Assembly (NCBI RefSeq): GCF_004354045.1
Contig: NZ_SMRT01000016.1
Location: 124,001 to 188,000 of the forward strand
From: Paenibacillus piri
GTDB lineage: Bacteria > Bacillota > Bacilli > Paenibacillales > NBRC-103111
Direction: 5' to 3'
DNA: 64,000 nt
Shown: positions 7,590-16,960 of the stretch, in pieces
Layout: every line of letters starts with the position of its first letter
Numbering within the stretch: position 1 is the first letter of the stretch
Program-made: the position numbers and the translations under genes
Notes under the pieces: model-generated
The model's input: the letters and a program-made list of their open reading frames with translations, nothing else
Database searches by the model: none
What the model was told of the DNA's origin: nothing

Positions 7590-10130
7590 TTATGGTATCA
7601 TCTTCGCCAGCATGCTCACAAATTCAGCCCGCGTCGCTTGCTGATCGGGACGAAACGTTCCGTCCGCATAACCCGCGATCCAGCCCTCCGCCTTCATCTG
7701 CTTCAATATGCCCGTACCCCAGTAACCATTATCCACATCGGTAAACGGTACATCGCCCTGCAGATTTCCCGTTTTGTTCAAGCTGCGGGCTATCATCGAG
7801 ATCATTTCCATCCTGCTGACCGGCTGGTCGGGAGCAAATGTCCGATCCGGGTAGCCGTCGATAATACCGCTTTGCGCAGCCCGGGCGATATCCGCATAAG
7901 CCCAATGATTCGGGGACAGATCGGTATATGCTATTTGTTTTTGCTGCGAGAGCTTCAGCGCCCGGCTCAAAATAACTGTGGCCTCGGCGCGGGTGATCGT
8001 CCGGTTGGGACGGAACGTGTAATCGTCGTAACCGTTAATAATCTGCTTATCGCTTAGTCCCAATATACTATTTTGTGCCCAATGTCCGCGAATATCGGTA
8101 AAATTGCCCGTCAGCGGCTTGGCATTAACCATAAATTGATATAAGCTCCGGTCAAACGTCTGATTCGCGCTTAGCTTCGCATAATACGTACCTGCTTGCA
8201 GACGCTGCTGAAGCTTGGCGGCCTTCATGCCGCTTGTGTTCGATATGGGCTTCATGCTTCCGTCATATAAAATCATGTTCATTTCAACGCCATCCGGTAT
8301 TTCCGTCAAATCGAGCTGTACCATGTTGTTCTCCTGAATTCTGAACTGAAACCAGTCCACATCGTCCGGCTTGTCAATCAAACCATAGTATGGCGTGTTG
8401 AGCGATACTGTCGTCGCCTGGTAGGAGCGGTTATTCGGTTCGTTCGGATCGATCAGCTTGGCGTCATACTCGATCGTGAGTGTATACTCGCCCGTCACCG
8501 GAAACGGATATTCCTTCACATTCGACACGCGGATATAATAGCTGCCCGGAAACACTTCCGGCAGCAGCAAGCTTTCCTCAACCCCATCCTCGTTGTCGTC
8601 AACGACGTAGGCTTTCTCCCCTTTCTTCTGAACGAAAAGCACCGGGTCAATTCTCGCGGTGTCCGTGCTCACACGAATCCGCAGCGATCCCGATTGTTCA
8701 ATCGGCAGCTCGAACCAGTCCTGATCGTTCATTTGATGAAAGGTGCCTACAATCGTCTGGCTCCGTGACGGCAGGACGGTTGCACTGTATTGATGGTCGT
8801 TGTCCTCGAACTGATCCCGGTATATATCGAAAGAGGTCGTCAGCTTATACGGTACCTCCTGCTTCAAATTACGGTTGTCCAACTGCAGCTGCACATAGCT
8901 GCGCCCTTTCACCACCTGAACCGAGGCCGGCTGTCCCGGCTTGGCGGCAACGCTGGCAAAGTTCCCATTCGCATCCGTATGCTGAACGATAACGGGAAGC
9001 CCCCCGGTATCGAAGTCCAGATTGACCGTACCGTTGTAAGGGGCATCGAAATAAAACCAATCCTGATCCGAGCCGCCGGAGAACGAGGCTGAGATCATTT
9101 TGCTGACCGATATCGCTTTCGCTTGATCCTTCCGGTTATTCGGCTCATACATATCCGCAAGCGGCATTTCTTTCATCGCCCTGTCCGCCCGCAGCATTCC
9201 GTAGCCCGTGGAGCTGTCCCATCCGGGCGCACCCAAGTCATCTGCAGTTTGCCGCAGCAGCTGGCGAATTTGGTAAGCCTTCATCGCCGGATATTTGCCC
9301 CAGACCAAGGCCGCGACAGCCGCGACTTGCGGTGCCGCCATCGAGGTGCCGTCCTTGTATTCATAGGAACCCCCTCTGGCAGTTGTAAACACGTCCCATG
9401 GCGCGACCAGATCGATTTCAGGCCCTGAATTGGAACGCGGATCCGCCTTCCGCTCCGCCGTCATGCCCCCGACCGCAAGAACGGTCGGATACGCCGCCGG
9501 ATATTTGACCCGGTTACCTTCGTTTCCTGTCGCCGCAACGAGCAGTACATCTTTCTCTTCCGCGTAACGAACTATTTCGTTCATATAATTCGAATATTTG
9601 TTTAATCCTAGCGATAAAACGACAATTTTCGCACCGTGGTCGACAGCATAGCGGATGCCCTCGCCCAGCTTCGCTTCTCCGCCGGAGCCATCCATTTCCA
9701 GAGCTTTGATCGGCATCATTTTCGCCCTCCACAAAATCCCCGCGACGCCCCTGTCATTGTTGCCGACAGCCGCAACAACACCGGCTACATTCGTCCCGTG
9801 GCCGTTATCATCCTGCGGAGGGAGGCTCGGATTGACGAGATTGGCGCCTGTAACCAGATTCGGTTTAAGATCCGGGTGTTCCAGATCGACCCCGGTATCG
9901 ACAATCGCGATCACCATGTTATTGTTGGCTGTAGCTATATCCCACGCTTCATTCGCGTGAATTTGTTTTAAATACGTCTGTTTTTCGATAAACGGATCCT
10001 CTGCGGTTGCCGCCACGCGTACTTCCCGACTTTCGGCATATGCAGTCGCCGCGAATACAATGAACATGACTATGGCTATAATTCCGTATCGTACGAAGGG
10101 GACAGGTTGTTTTTTATCAAGCATGTTCAT
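7590..10130 (-). CDS. Secreted subtilisin-family (S8) serine protease with SLH domains
   Basis: 846 residues. A signal peptide (about 1-32, ending TAYAES) precedes an S8 catalytic domain with triad Asp78 (IVDTGVDLEHPD), His111 (NGHGTNVAG) and Ser263 (GTSMAAPQ), plus oxyanion Asn203 (TGNEG). Three PPC-like beta domains follow, each with EPNN/FEDN and DQDWF/DVDWF motifs, then three S-layer-homology domains (FTDIRGHWAQ, YTDLSPNHWAY, FTDVDNGYWG) reaching the C-terminus. SLH domains bind pyruvylated wall polysaccharide, so this is a surface-anchored protease. Start is either ATG at 10128-10130 or the one 6 bp in, which is better spaced from AAAGGA. Substrate unknown. Confidence 0.92.
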   Translation of the reverse strand: MNMLDKKQPVPFVRYGIIAIVMFIVFAATAYAESREVRVAATAEDPFIEKQTYLKQIHANEAWDIATANNNMVIAIVDTGVDLEHPDLKPNLVTGANLVNPSLPPQDDNGHGTNVAGVVAAVGNNDRGVAGILWRAKMMPIKALEMDGSGGEAKLGEGIRYAVDHGAKIVVLSLGLNKYSNYMNEIVRYAEEKDVLLVAATGNEGNRVKYPAAYPTVLAVGGMTAERKADPRSNSGPEIDLVAPWDVFTTARGGSYEYKDGTSMAAPQVAAVAALVWGKYPAMKAYQIRQLLRQTADDLGAPGWDSSTGYGMLRADRAMKEMPLADMYEPNNRKDQAKAISVSKMISASFSGGSDQDWFYFDAPYNGTVNLDFDTGGLPVIVQHTDANGNFASVAAKPGQPASVQVVKGRSYVQLQLDNRNLKQEVPYKLTTSFDIYRDQFEDNDHQYSATVLPSRSQTIVGTFHQMNDQDWFELPIEQSGSLRIRVSTDTARIDPVLFVQKKGEKAYVVDDNEDGVEESLLLPEVFPGSYYIRVSNVKEYPFPVTGEYTLTIEYDAKLIDPNEPNNRSYQATTVSLNTPYYGLIDKPDDVDWFQFRIQENNMVQLDLTEIPDGVEMNMILYDGSMKPISNTSGMKAAKLQQRLQAGTYYAKLSANQTFDRSLYQFMVNAKPLTGNFTDIRGHWAQNSILGLSDKQIINGYDDYTFRPNRTITRAEATVILSRALKLSQQKQIAYTDLSPNHWAYADIARAAQSGIIDGYPDRTFAPDQPVSRMEMISMIARSLNKTGNLQGDVPFTDVDNGYWGTGILKQMKAEGWIAGYADGTFRPDQQATRAEFVSMLAKMIP

Positions 10131-10344
10131 TGATCCTTTGCGCAGATTTAGCTCATACGAGCAGCTTTATTGATTTCGCTATTGCCTGGCCGATTCCCTG
10201 CTTCAAAAGCAGGTTGTAAAAAGTGGAAGTTTCATGAACAAGCCAGGTTACACATTATTACCCATGTGCGCGCATCGTTAAAGCAGTCTATCCGAATCGA
10301 CGCGGCGCTTGACCGAAGCCCTTCCGACGAAGAGCTTTTGATGT

Positions 10345-10408
10345 AGCTTTTCTTGCAGTATCACAATGGTTCAGCTCCGCTGAAAACAGATAATTTCTGA
10401 TATTATAA
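10345..10408 (-). repeat. Copy 1 of a 64-bp structured dispersed repeat
   Basis: 64 bp matching 51686-51749 without gaps at 58 of 64 positions. It contains TTCAGC-TCC-GCTGAA, a perfect 6-bp stem, inside an outer TATCA...TGATA inverted repeat. It starts immediately after the T-tract of the nuo terminator and lies about 215 bp upstream of the protease start. The rest of the 335-bp nuoN/protease gap shows no gene. Confidence 0.75.
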
Positions 10409-10449
10409 CAAAAAACCCAGCGTGTCCGCGTATTGCGGCACACTGGGTT
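10409..10449 (-). terminator. Intrinsic terminator of the nuo operon
   Basis: On the minus strand AACCCAG pairs with CTGGGTT around an inner CCGC...GCGG stem, followed by TTTTTTG. It lies 16 bp after the nuoN stop. Confidence 0.85.
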
Positions 10450-10464
10450 TCTGGCAGGTCGGAT

Positions 10465-11979
10465 TTATCCCAAGAAGAATAAATCCTGCGTCAAAGAAAA
10501 TATCCGCTCAATCCAGTTCAGCACGAGCTGCGGCACGATACCGAGCACCAAGCTGGCACCGGCGCACAGCCAGAGCGTAATGCCGAGCGGCAATGGAACT
10601 GCCACCTCGCGCGATTCGAAATCGCTGCGCATAAACATTTGACGGATCAAGCCGAAGTAGTAGTAGAACGATACGACGCTGGTACCGATCATTACGGCAG
10701 CCAGCCAATAATTTTGTGTTTGCAGCGTGCCCAGCATAATGTACAGCTTCCCGAAAAAACCGCCCGACAGCGGCAGCCCGGCAAGTGAAAGCACCAGCAG
10801 CACCGCAGCTACCGCCGTGCCCGGCGCACGGTAATACAGTCCCGCCAGTCCGCTGATCCGCTCGTCGCCTGTAGAGCGCTCCAGGATCATCAGCACGGCA
10901 AAAATTCCGATGTTCATAAACAAGTAGGCGATCAAGTAAAACGCGAACTCCGAGAAGTTGGAGAAATGAACCATCGAAAACTGCGTGGCAATCGGAACGA
11001 GCAAATAACCGGAGTTGGCGATACCGGAGTAGGCCAACAGCCTCTTCATATTCGATTGGCGCAGCGCTATAAAGTTTCCGAGCACCATAGCCAAAGCCGC
11101 GACCACCATCAGTGACAGCAGCACGTCTTTATGCAGCGGCGTCTCCATTAACGGGCCGATCGCGAACACCCCGTACAAAACGCGGAACAATATGGCGAAT
11201 GCCGCTGCTTTCGAGACGACAGCCAAAAACGCAGTAACCGGTGTCGCCGCCCCTTGATAGACGTCGGGCGCCCACATATGGAACGGCGCTGCAGCCACTT
11301 TAAAGCTGAAGCCGGCCAGCAGCAGGAAGAAGGACAAGTAAAGGTAAGGTAAAATCGACGCCGCATCTTGACTGATAATGGTGTTGATTTCCGAAATGTT
11401 CGTAGATCCCGAGACCCCGTATAAAAAGGACATCCCGTATAAGATAATCGCCGAGGAAATTCCGCCCAGCACGATGTACTTGAAGGCCCCTTCATTGGCT
11501 TGCAAATCTTTTTTGCGCATTGCCACCAAAATATAGGAAGTAATGCTCAGCACCTCCAAGCCGACGTATAGCGTAATGAGGTCGCCGGAGGAAGCCATGA
11601 TCATACCGCCCAAGGTCGCCGGCAGCAGCAAATAATAAAACTCGCCGAGATGGGAAATATCTTCTTTCTTGATCGAGCCGATGCTCATAAAAGTGATTAA
11701 GCCTGCGCCCGTTAATAAGATCAGCTTTATAATATTCGCAAAATCATCGATCCGGTAGCTCAAGTTCAGCAGCTGCTTCGGTTCCGCCGGATGAAGATAA
11801 CTGACTACAAACAGTCCGGAAATGACGATGCCTGCCAGCGACAGCCAGCCGAGCAGCGTCCGGTTCGTTTGCCTCGGCAGCAGCAGATCGAGCAATGACA
11901 ACACCACAGCAGCTATAACCAGAGTCAGCTCCGGCGCCATGTATCCGAGATCGCTCCATTGGAGACGTAATTGATCCAC
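10465..11979 (-). CDS. nuoN: NADH-quinone oxidoreductase subunit N
   Basis: 504 residues with about 14 predicted membrane helices, one of the three Mrp-antiporter-like proton-pumping subunits of complex I. Family features include VGLEVLSITSYILVAMRK (conserved pumping Glu), a lysine-containing FKVAAAPFHMWAPDVYQGA segment and LLAYSGIANSGYLL. It is the last gene of the nuo operon. The GTG start follows AGGAGGTTAGACCG and lies 4 bp after the nuoM stop, suggesting translational coupling. A terminator follows. Confidence 0.95.
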   Translation of the reverse strand: MDQLRLQWSDLGYMAPELTLVIAAVVLSLLDLLLPRQTNRTLLGWLSLAGIVISGLFVVSYLHPAEPKQLLNLSYRIDDFANIIKLILLTGAGLITFMSIGSIKKEDISHLGEFYYLLLPATLGGMIMASSGDLITLYVGLEVLSITSYILVAMRKKDLQANEGAFKYIVLGGISSAIILYGMSFLYGVSGSTNISEINTIISQDAASILPYLYLSFFLLLAGFSFKVAAAPFHMWAPDVYQGAATPVTAFLAVVSKAAAFAILFRVLYGVFAIGPLMETPLHKDVLLSLMVVAALAMVLGNFIALRQSNMKRLLAYSGIANSGYLLVPIATQFSMVHFSNFSEFAFYLIAYLFMNIGIFAVLMILERSTGDERISGLAGLYYRAPGTAVAAVLLVLSLAGLPLSGGFFGKLYIMLGTLQTQNYWLAAVMIGTSVVSFYYYFGLIRQMFMRSDFESREVAVPLPLGITLWLCAGASLVLGIVPQLVLNWIERIFSLTQDLFFLG

Positions 11980-11983
11980 CGGT

Positions 11984-13618
11984 CTAACCTCCTATCTTAG
12001 CAATGCTTTGGATGAATTGGTCAAAGCTGTTTACGGTTTGATGCAAGGGCTCGGTCAAAACAGCCGGATAAACTCCTAGCACGACAATAAATGCAGCCAG
12101 TGTAATCATCGGTATCGCTTCCATGAGCCTTGCGTCTTTCATGCCGTCTGCCGGAGCCTTGAGCGGTCCGAACGTAATGCTGAGTACCCCGCGCAGCACG
12201 TAAACGGCCGTAAAAATAACGCCCAGCGTACCGATCACCGTGATCACCTTGGCGGTTTCGAACAAGCCGACAAAGGCCAGAAACTCGCTGACGAACCCGG
12301 ACAAGCCCGGCAGTCCAAGCGATGCCATCCCTGATATGAGCAGGATGCCCGAAATGAACGGAATATGTTTGGCCAATCCGCCCAATTCATCCAGCATCGT
12401 CGTCTGCGTTCGTTCATAAACCGCGCCCACCAGCAAAAACATCAGCGCTGAAATAAGACCGTGCGACACGAGCTGGAAAACGGCGCCTTCCATACCAATC
12501 GTATTGAAAGCGGCAAGCCCCAACAGGACGATTCCCATATGACTAATGCTTGAGTAGGCCAGCACAAGCTTGAAATCCTTCTGAACAAAAGCAAGCACAG
12601 CCCCATACAAAATGTTGATGACTCCCAGAATGGCGAGCACCGCAGCCCAATGCGCCGCCTGCTGCGGGAACAGCAGGATGCCGAAACGGATCATGCCGTA
12701 TGCGCCCATTTTCAGCAAAATGCCGGAGTGAATCATAACGATGGACGGCGGAGCTTCCGTATGTACCTTCAACATCCACGTATGAAAAGGGAATATTGGC
12801 AGCTTGATGCCGAAAGCGACCAGCAGCATAATGAACAGCGTCCATTTCATCGCTTCGCTTAGGAAGAACGGGCTTGGGCTTTCGCCCAGCGTGCTCTGGT
12901 TCACGAATGACGCTTCGCTCTGGAACAAGTTCTCCATAATCACATTCAAGTTGCCGCTGTAATAGAGCGACGTGCCTGCTTCGTTGGAAACTTGCCCGAA
13001 CCCGGCCGTGCTGACGAGAATCAGAAAAGCGACCAGCATGATCGCCGAGCCGATGCCGTTGTAGATCAAAAACTTGTTGGCGGCCCGCTCGCGTTCCATA
13101 AAGCCCCAGATGCCGATCAGGAAGAACATCGGAATAAGCGTGATCTCGAAGAATACGAAGAACAGGAACAAATCCTGCGCCATAAATACGCCGAACATGC
13201 CCGTTTCCAACAGCAGAAATAAGATAAAGTAAGACTTCCATCTTTTCTTGATGTAGACCGACGCAAAAGCTGCCATCGTGCAGATCAGGGCGGTTAGAAA
13301 TATTAGCGGCAGAGACAATCCGTCCACAGCCATCACGTATTTGAATTCAAAAAAGAAAGAAGTCAATTGATTTAGCCCGCCCGCCTCGTGATTGAGCGGC
13401 ACTTGAATCCAGCCCAGCTCCTCTTTAAACTGAGGCCCGGCAATTTGATGATTGAATGCGGCATACAGCCATGCCGATAACGCCAACGGAATCAACGTTG
13501 TAATAATGGCAATGGTTTTGATCCATTGTCCTTGATTTTTCGGCATAAACATCAGCACGAGAACACCCAGCAGCGGCGAGAAGGCAATCAGCGATAAAAT
13601 GTGTATGCTATCCGGCAT
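11984..13618 (-). CDS. nuoM: NADH-quinone oxidoreductase subunit M
   Basis: 544 residues, about 14 predicted membrane helices; an antiporter-like proton-translocating subunit. Signatures include FFEITLIPMFFLIGIWG (pumping Glu), GIKLPIFPFHTWMLKVHTEA (conserved Lys and HTW) and LAYSSISHMGIVLLG. AAGGAGGTTTATCA precedes the ATG. The start overlaps the nuoL stop by 11 bp, so the two are probably translationally coupled. Confidence 0.96.
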   Translation of the reverse strand: MPDSIHILSLIAFSPLLGVLVLMFMPKNQGQWIKTIAIITTLIPLALSAWLYAAFNHQIAGPQFKEELGWIQVPLNHEAGGLNQLTSFFFEFKYVMAVDGLSLPLIFLTALICTMAAFASVYIKKRWKSYFILFLLLETGMFGVFMAQDLFLFFVFFEITLIPMFFLIGIWGFMERERAANKFLIYNGIGSAIMLVAFLILVSTAGFGQVSNEAGTSLYYSGNLNVIMENLFQSEASFVNQSTLGESPSPFFLSEAMKWTLFIMLLVAFGIKLPIFPFHTWMLKVHTEAPPSIVMIHSGILLKMGAYGMIRFGILLFPQQAAHWAAVLAILGVINILYGAVLAFVQKDFKLVLAYSSISHMGIVLLGLAAFNTIGMEGAVFQLVSHGLISALMFLLVGAVYERTQTTMLDELGGLAKHIPFISGILLISGMASLGLPGLSGFVSEFLAFVGLFETAKVITVIGTLGVIFTAVYVLRGVLSITFGPLKAPADGMKDARLMEAIPMITLAAFIVVLGVYPAVLTEPLHQTVNSFDQFIQSIAKIGG

Positions 13619-15491
13619 TGATAAACCTCCTTCCCGCTAAAGCCAGCGCCAGGATGAGCAATCCGAGCAGCGTAGCGAGTCCATACGTCTGAACTTGACC
13701 GTTCTGAAGCCTTGATCCAAGACGCCCGATACCGACAACGGAATAAGTGGCCAACCGAACGACCCCGTCGACAATATAATCGTCAAACCATTGCAGCAAT
13801 AAGCCTAATCCTTTTAACGATTTGACTATCACCGCCTCGTAAATCTCGTCGATATAATATTTACGGTTCAGCAGCCGGTACAACCAAGGCGCCCTGGCGG
13901 ATACAACGTCGTTCGAGATCGACTTTTTCACATAAATCAAATAGCCGAGCCCGATGCCCAGCACGCCGGCGAGCGTAGACAGAATCATGACGACCGCATT
14001 CGCATGCTCCTCCGCTTCTTGACCGGTCAGCCATGTACCGAGCCATGGACTGAAAGGCGTAAATACAAAGCCCGCCAATACAGCCAGCACGGCCAATACA
14101 ACCAACGGAATAGTCATGGTCGGCGGCGACTCGTGCGCATGCGCATCATTGCGGGGCTTGCCGAGGAAGACAAGGAAGAACAGCCTGGACATATAGAACG
14201 CGGTGAAGAATGCGGCGATCAGCCCCACCCAAAATAATAGCTGATTATGCGTAAACGCCTCAGCCAATATAGCGTCCTTGGACCAAAACCCGGACAGCGG
14301 CGGGATTCCGGAAAGCGCCAGGGCGCCGATTCCGAACGTCCATGCCGTTACTTTCATTTTGCTGCCGACTCCGCCCATTTCATGGATATCCTGGGTATGA
14401 ACCGCATGAATCACGCTACCCGCACCAAGGAACAACAGCGCTTTGAAAAACGCATGCGTAAACAGGTGGAAAATACCGGCCGTATAAGCAACCGTCGTCC
14501 CGATGCCAAGAGCCATCATCATGTAACCGAGCTGGCTCACCGTAGAGTAGGCGAGAATTCGCTTAATATCGTTCTGCGCCGTGCCGATCGTTGCCGCAAA
14601 GATGGCCGTAAACCCGCCGATACAGGCCACAACGGTAAGCGCCGTCGGTGAGGCTTGAAATACATCAAAGGTCCGCGCTACCAAGTACACGCCGGCCGCA
14701 ACCATCGTTGCCGCGTGAATGAGAGCACTGATTGGAGTCGGGCCTTCCATCGCGTCAGGCAGCCACGTATGCAGCGGAAATTGGCCCGATTTCCCGACGG
14801 CTCCGACGAAAATCAAAATGGCGATTAAAGTGGCGAGACCGCCTGAAATTTTGCCCGTCGTAAACGCATTATGAATCGAGCTGAAATCCATCGCATGATT
14901 CGGCATCGCCCAGAACAGCAGCAGGATCGCGATCAGCAGGCCGACATCCCCGACCCGCGTTACAATAAACGCCTTCTTCGCGGCGGCTCTCGCTTCCGGC
15001 TTAAAGTACCAGAAGCCGACAAGCAGGAAGGAGCATACGCCCACCAGCTCCCAAAATATGTACAGTTGAACTAGATTTTCGGAAATGACCAGCCCCAGCA
15101 TGGAGAAGGTGAATAACGCTATGTATGCAAAAAATACATTGATCCGTTCGTCGCCGTGCATGTACCCCTTGGAATAAAGATTTACCAACAGGCTGACCAG
15201 CGTTACGATCACCAGCATCAGCGCGTTCAGGTTGGTAATCTCGAACCCGAGGTTTAGCGTTGCCGTCCCCATCTTCAGCCAAGTGAGCTTATTCCATGTA
15301 TAGTCTTCAATCTGCCCGCCCAGCCGTTCGATAAATATTAGCATGGCGACAATAAAGGAAGCGAACATAGCAATGATGCTGATATAGGAACCCGCTTCTT
15401 TTAATTGACGCCCCATTGCCGTCAGGATGAGGAACGACAGCAACGGGAATAAAGGGATAAGCCAGGCATACTGTGAGTAGGCCGATATCAT
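13608..15491 (-). CDS. nuoL: NADH-quinone oxidoreductase subunit L
   Basis: 627 residues, the longest membrane subunit, with an antiporter-like core and a C-terminal lateral helix region. Motifs include YIFWELVGVCSFLLVGFW (conserved Glu), VGKSGQFPLHTWLPDAMEGP (Lys, HTWLPDAMEGPTP) and LAYSTVSQLGYMMMALG. It pumps protons at the distal end of the membrane arm. The ATG follows GGAGGAGGACATAAA, and a four-hairpin array fills the gap between nuoK and this ribosome site. Confidence 0.96.
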   Translation of the reverse strand: MISAYSQYAWLIPLFPLLSFLILTAMGRQLKEAGSYISIIAMFASFIVAMLIFIERLGGQIEDYTWNKLTWLKMGTATLNLGFEITNLNALMLVIVTLVSLLVNLYSKGYMHGDERINVFFAYIALFTFSMLGLVISENLVQLYIFWELVGVCSFLLVGFWYFKPEARAAAKKAFIVTRVGDVGLLIAILLLFWAMPNHAMDFSSIHNAFTTGKISGGLATLIAILIFVGAVGKSGQFPLHTWLPDAMEGPTPISALIHAATMVAAGVYLVARTFDVFQASPTALTVVACIGGFTAIFAATIGTAQNDIKRILAYSTVSQLGYMMMALGIGTTVAYTAGIFHLFTHAFFKALLFLGAGSVIHAVHTQDIHEMGGVGSKMKVTAWTFGIGALALSGIPPLSGFWSKDAILAEAFTHNQLLFWVGLIAAFFTAFYMSRLFFLVFLGKPRNDAHAHESPPTMTIPLVVLAVLAVLAGFVFTPFSPWLGTWLTGQEAEEHANAVVMILSTLAGVLGIGLGYLIYVKKSISNDVVSARAPWLYRLLNRKYYIDEIYEAVIVKSLKGLGLLLQWFDDYIVDGVVRLATYSVVGIGRLGSRLQNGQVQTYGLATLLGLLILALALAGRRFINAG

Positions 15492-15506
15492 TTTATGTCC
15501 TCCTCC

Positions 15507-15638
15507 AAGCTTGCGTTAGCAAGCTGACTTCGAAAGCGTTCCAGAGCTTGCCTGTGGCAAGCTTACATCGAAAGCACTACTAAGCTTGCGTTAGCAAGCT
15601 GACTTCGAAAACGCTTCTGAGCTTGCTTTCGGCAAGCT
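15507..15638 (-). repeat. Four-unit stem-loop array in the nuoK-nuoL spacer
   Basis: Four hairpins in tandem, each an AGCTTGC-loop-GCAAGCT stem (inner bases vary), separated by TGACTTCGAAAGC-type linkers. The array runs from the nuoK stop to a few bases before the nuoL ribosome site. The layout is that of the flhO-flhP array, but the arm sequence differs and remains self-complementary. Confidence 0.85.
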
Positions 15639-15948
15639 ATCGTTTTAACGAATCCATTTCATTGACGTCGGTTGTTCCTTTGTTCCGGTATAGCGTAATC
15701 AAGATCGCAATACCGATGGCAGCCTCAACAGCCGCGATCGTGATGTTGAACAAGGAGAAAATTTGACCTGTCATTCCCGGCCTTACGCCAAGCTTCGAGA
15801 AGGCGACCAGATTCAAATTGACTGCGTTCAGCATCAGCTCGATGGAGAGCAGGACGATTACCGCATTCTTTTTCGATAACGCGCCGTACAGTCCGATACA
15901 AAACAAAATGGCCCCGAGTGTCAAATAAGGCGTCGCTAGTCCGGTCAA
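15637..15948 (-). CDS. nuoK: NADH-quinone oxidoreductase subunit K
   Basis: About 103 residues with three membrane helices, the normal size. The second helix contains the conserved proton-path glutamate (VIVLLSIELMLNAVNLNLV) and a second Glu follows in AAVEAAIGIAIL. The TTG at 15946-15948 is preferred because AGGAGG lies 7 bp upstream; a GTG at 15952-15954 overlaps the nuoJ stop but sits too close to the ribosome site. Part of the membrane arm of complex I. Confidence 0.93.
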   Translation of the reverse strand: MTGLATPYLTLGAILFCIGLYGALSKKNAVIVLLSIELMLNAVNLNLVAFSKLGVRPGMTGQIFSLFNITIAAVEAAIGIAILITLYRNKGTTDVNEMDSLKR

Positions 15949-15950
15949 AG

Positions 15951-16475
15951 TCACTCCTCCTCTCTCTTCGCAATAATAATAGCGCCGATAAAGGCAACCG
16001 TCAGCAGCACAGACATCAGCTCAAACGGGATGACATGCTGGCTGAACAGCAGCTTGCCGATCTCCATCGTATTGTCTTCCGGCGCTTTGAACTCGCCTGT
16101 CGTCAGCGTCGCCGTCTGGATGACGTAGAAAATAATCCCGAACAGGCCAGCCGCCCCGATAAATAATAGCGCATTGTGCCACGGACGCTTCGGCTCGATT
16201 TCCTCTCCCTGATGCTTCGTCATCATGATTCCGAAAATCATCAGGATGGAAATGGCGCCGGAGTAAATCAAAATCTGGACAAACGCGACAAACTCGGCGT
16301 CCAGTATGACGTACAAGCCCGCCATACTCAGAAATGTCAGCGCCAACGCCACCAGCATATGCACCACTTTCGTCAAGCTAAGCATAAAAATGGCGCCGCC
16401 GATGGCCATTAACGCGAACACGAAGAAAGCAATATTTTCACCGCTGGACAAGAAAGCTCCGATATTCGCTAGCAT
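15951..16475 (-). CDS. nuoJ: NADH-quinone oxidoreductase subunit J
   Basis: About 174 residues with five predicted membrane helices. VHMLVALALTFLSMAGLYVI and LIYSGAISILMIFGIMM match the NuoJ/ND6 family, including the pi-bulge helix region that couples quinone reduction to pumping. The ATG at 16473-16475 is chosen because AAAGGTGGGG precedes it; a longer frame reaching 16526 would overlap nuoI. The gene starts one base after the nuoI stop. Confidence 0.93.
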   Translation of the reverse strand: MLANIGAFLSSGENIAFFVFALMAIGGAIFMLSLTKVVHMLVALALTFLSMAGLYVILDAEFVAFVQILIYSGAISILMIFGIMMTKHQGEEIEPKRPWHNALLFIGAAGLFGIIFYVIQTATLTTGEFKAPEDNTMEIGKLLFSQHVIPFELMSVLLTVAFIGAIIIAKREEE

Positions 16476-16476
16476 T

Positions 16477-16920
16477 TTACTTGGCCCCACCTTTCGGAAG
16501 CGCTGAGTTATTTTCCTTGCGGACATTCGCGTTATTGTCGTTGAGCCATTCCAAATTTTTAAACAGATCGTCGCGGCTGTACGCGCTCAGCTCGAAATTA
16601 TTCGTCATCACAATGGCTTCCGTAGGACAAACCTCCGTACACAGGTCGCACAAAATGCAAATTTCAAAATTGATATCGTACGTATCGATAACTTTTCCCT
16701 TTTTGTCGGGATCGGGATTCGCTTTTCCTGTCAATGTGATGCATTCCGTCGGACAAATGCGCGCGCATTGATTGCACACAATACATTTATCCGGGTCAAA
16801 ATGCTGAATCCCGCGAAAGCGGTCCGGCATTTCCAGAGGGACATCCGGGTATGCATAGGTCACTTTTTTCTGGGTCATGTTTTTGAGCGTTACGCCGAGA
16901 CCTTTCACTATGCCTTTCAT
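16477..16920 (-). CDS. nuoI: NADH-quinone oxidoreductase subunit I, 2x[4Fe-4S] ferredoxin type
   Basis: About 147 residues from the ATG at 16918-16920 (ribosome site AAAGGGTGAG). Two CxxCxxCxxxCP clusters, CIVCNQCARICP and CILCDLCTEVCP, bind the N6a and N6b [4Fe-4S] centres that pass electrons toward NuoB. It lies between nuoH and nuoJ. The Asn/Lys-rich C-terminus (NNANVRKENNSALPKGG) is slightly longer than the minimal NuoI. Confidence 0.96.
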   Translation of the reverse strand: MKGIVKGLGVTLKNMTQKKVTYAYPDVPLEMPDRFRGIQHFDPDKCIVCNQCARICPTECITLTGKANPDPDKKGKVIDTYDINFEICILCDLCTEVCPTEAIVMTNNFELSAYSRDDLFKNLEWLNDNNANVRKENNSALPKGGAK

Positions 16921-16960
16921 GTATTTCTCACCCTTTCCCAAGCGCTATTTCCTTCAAGAG

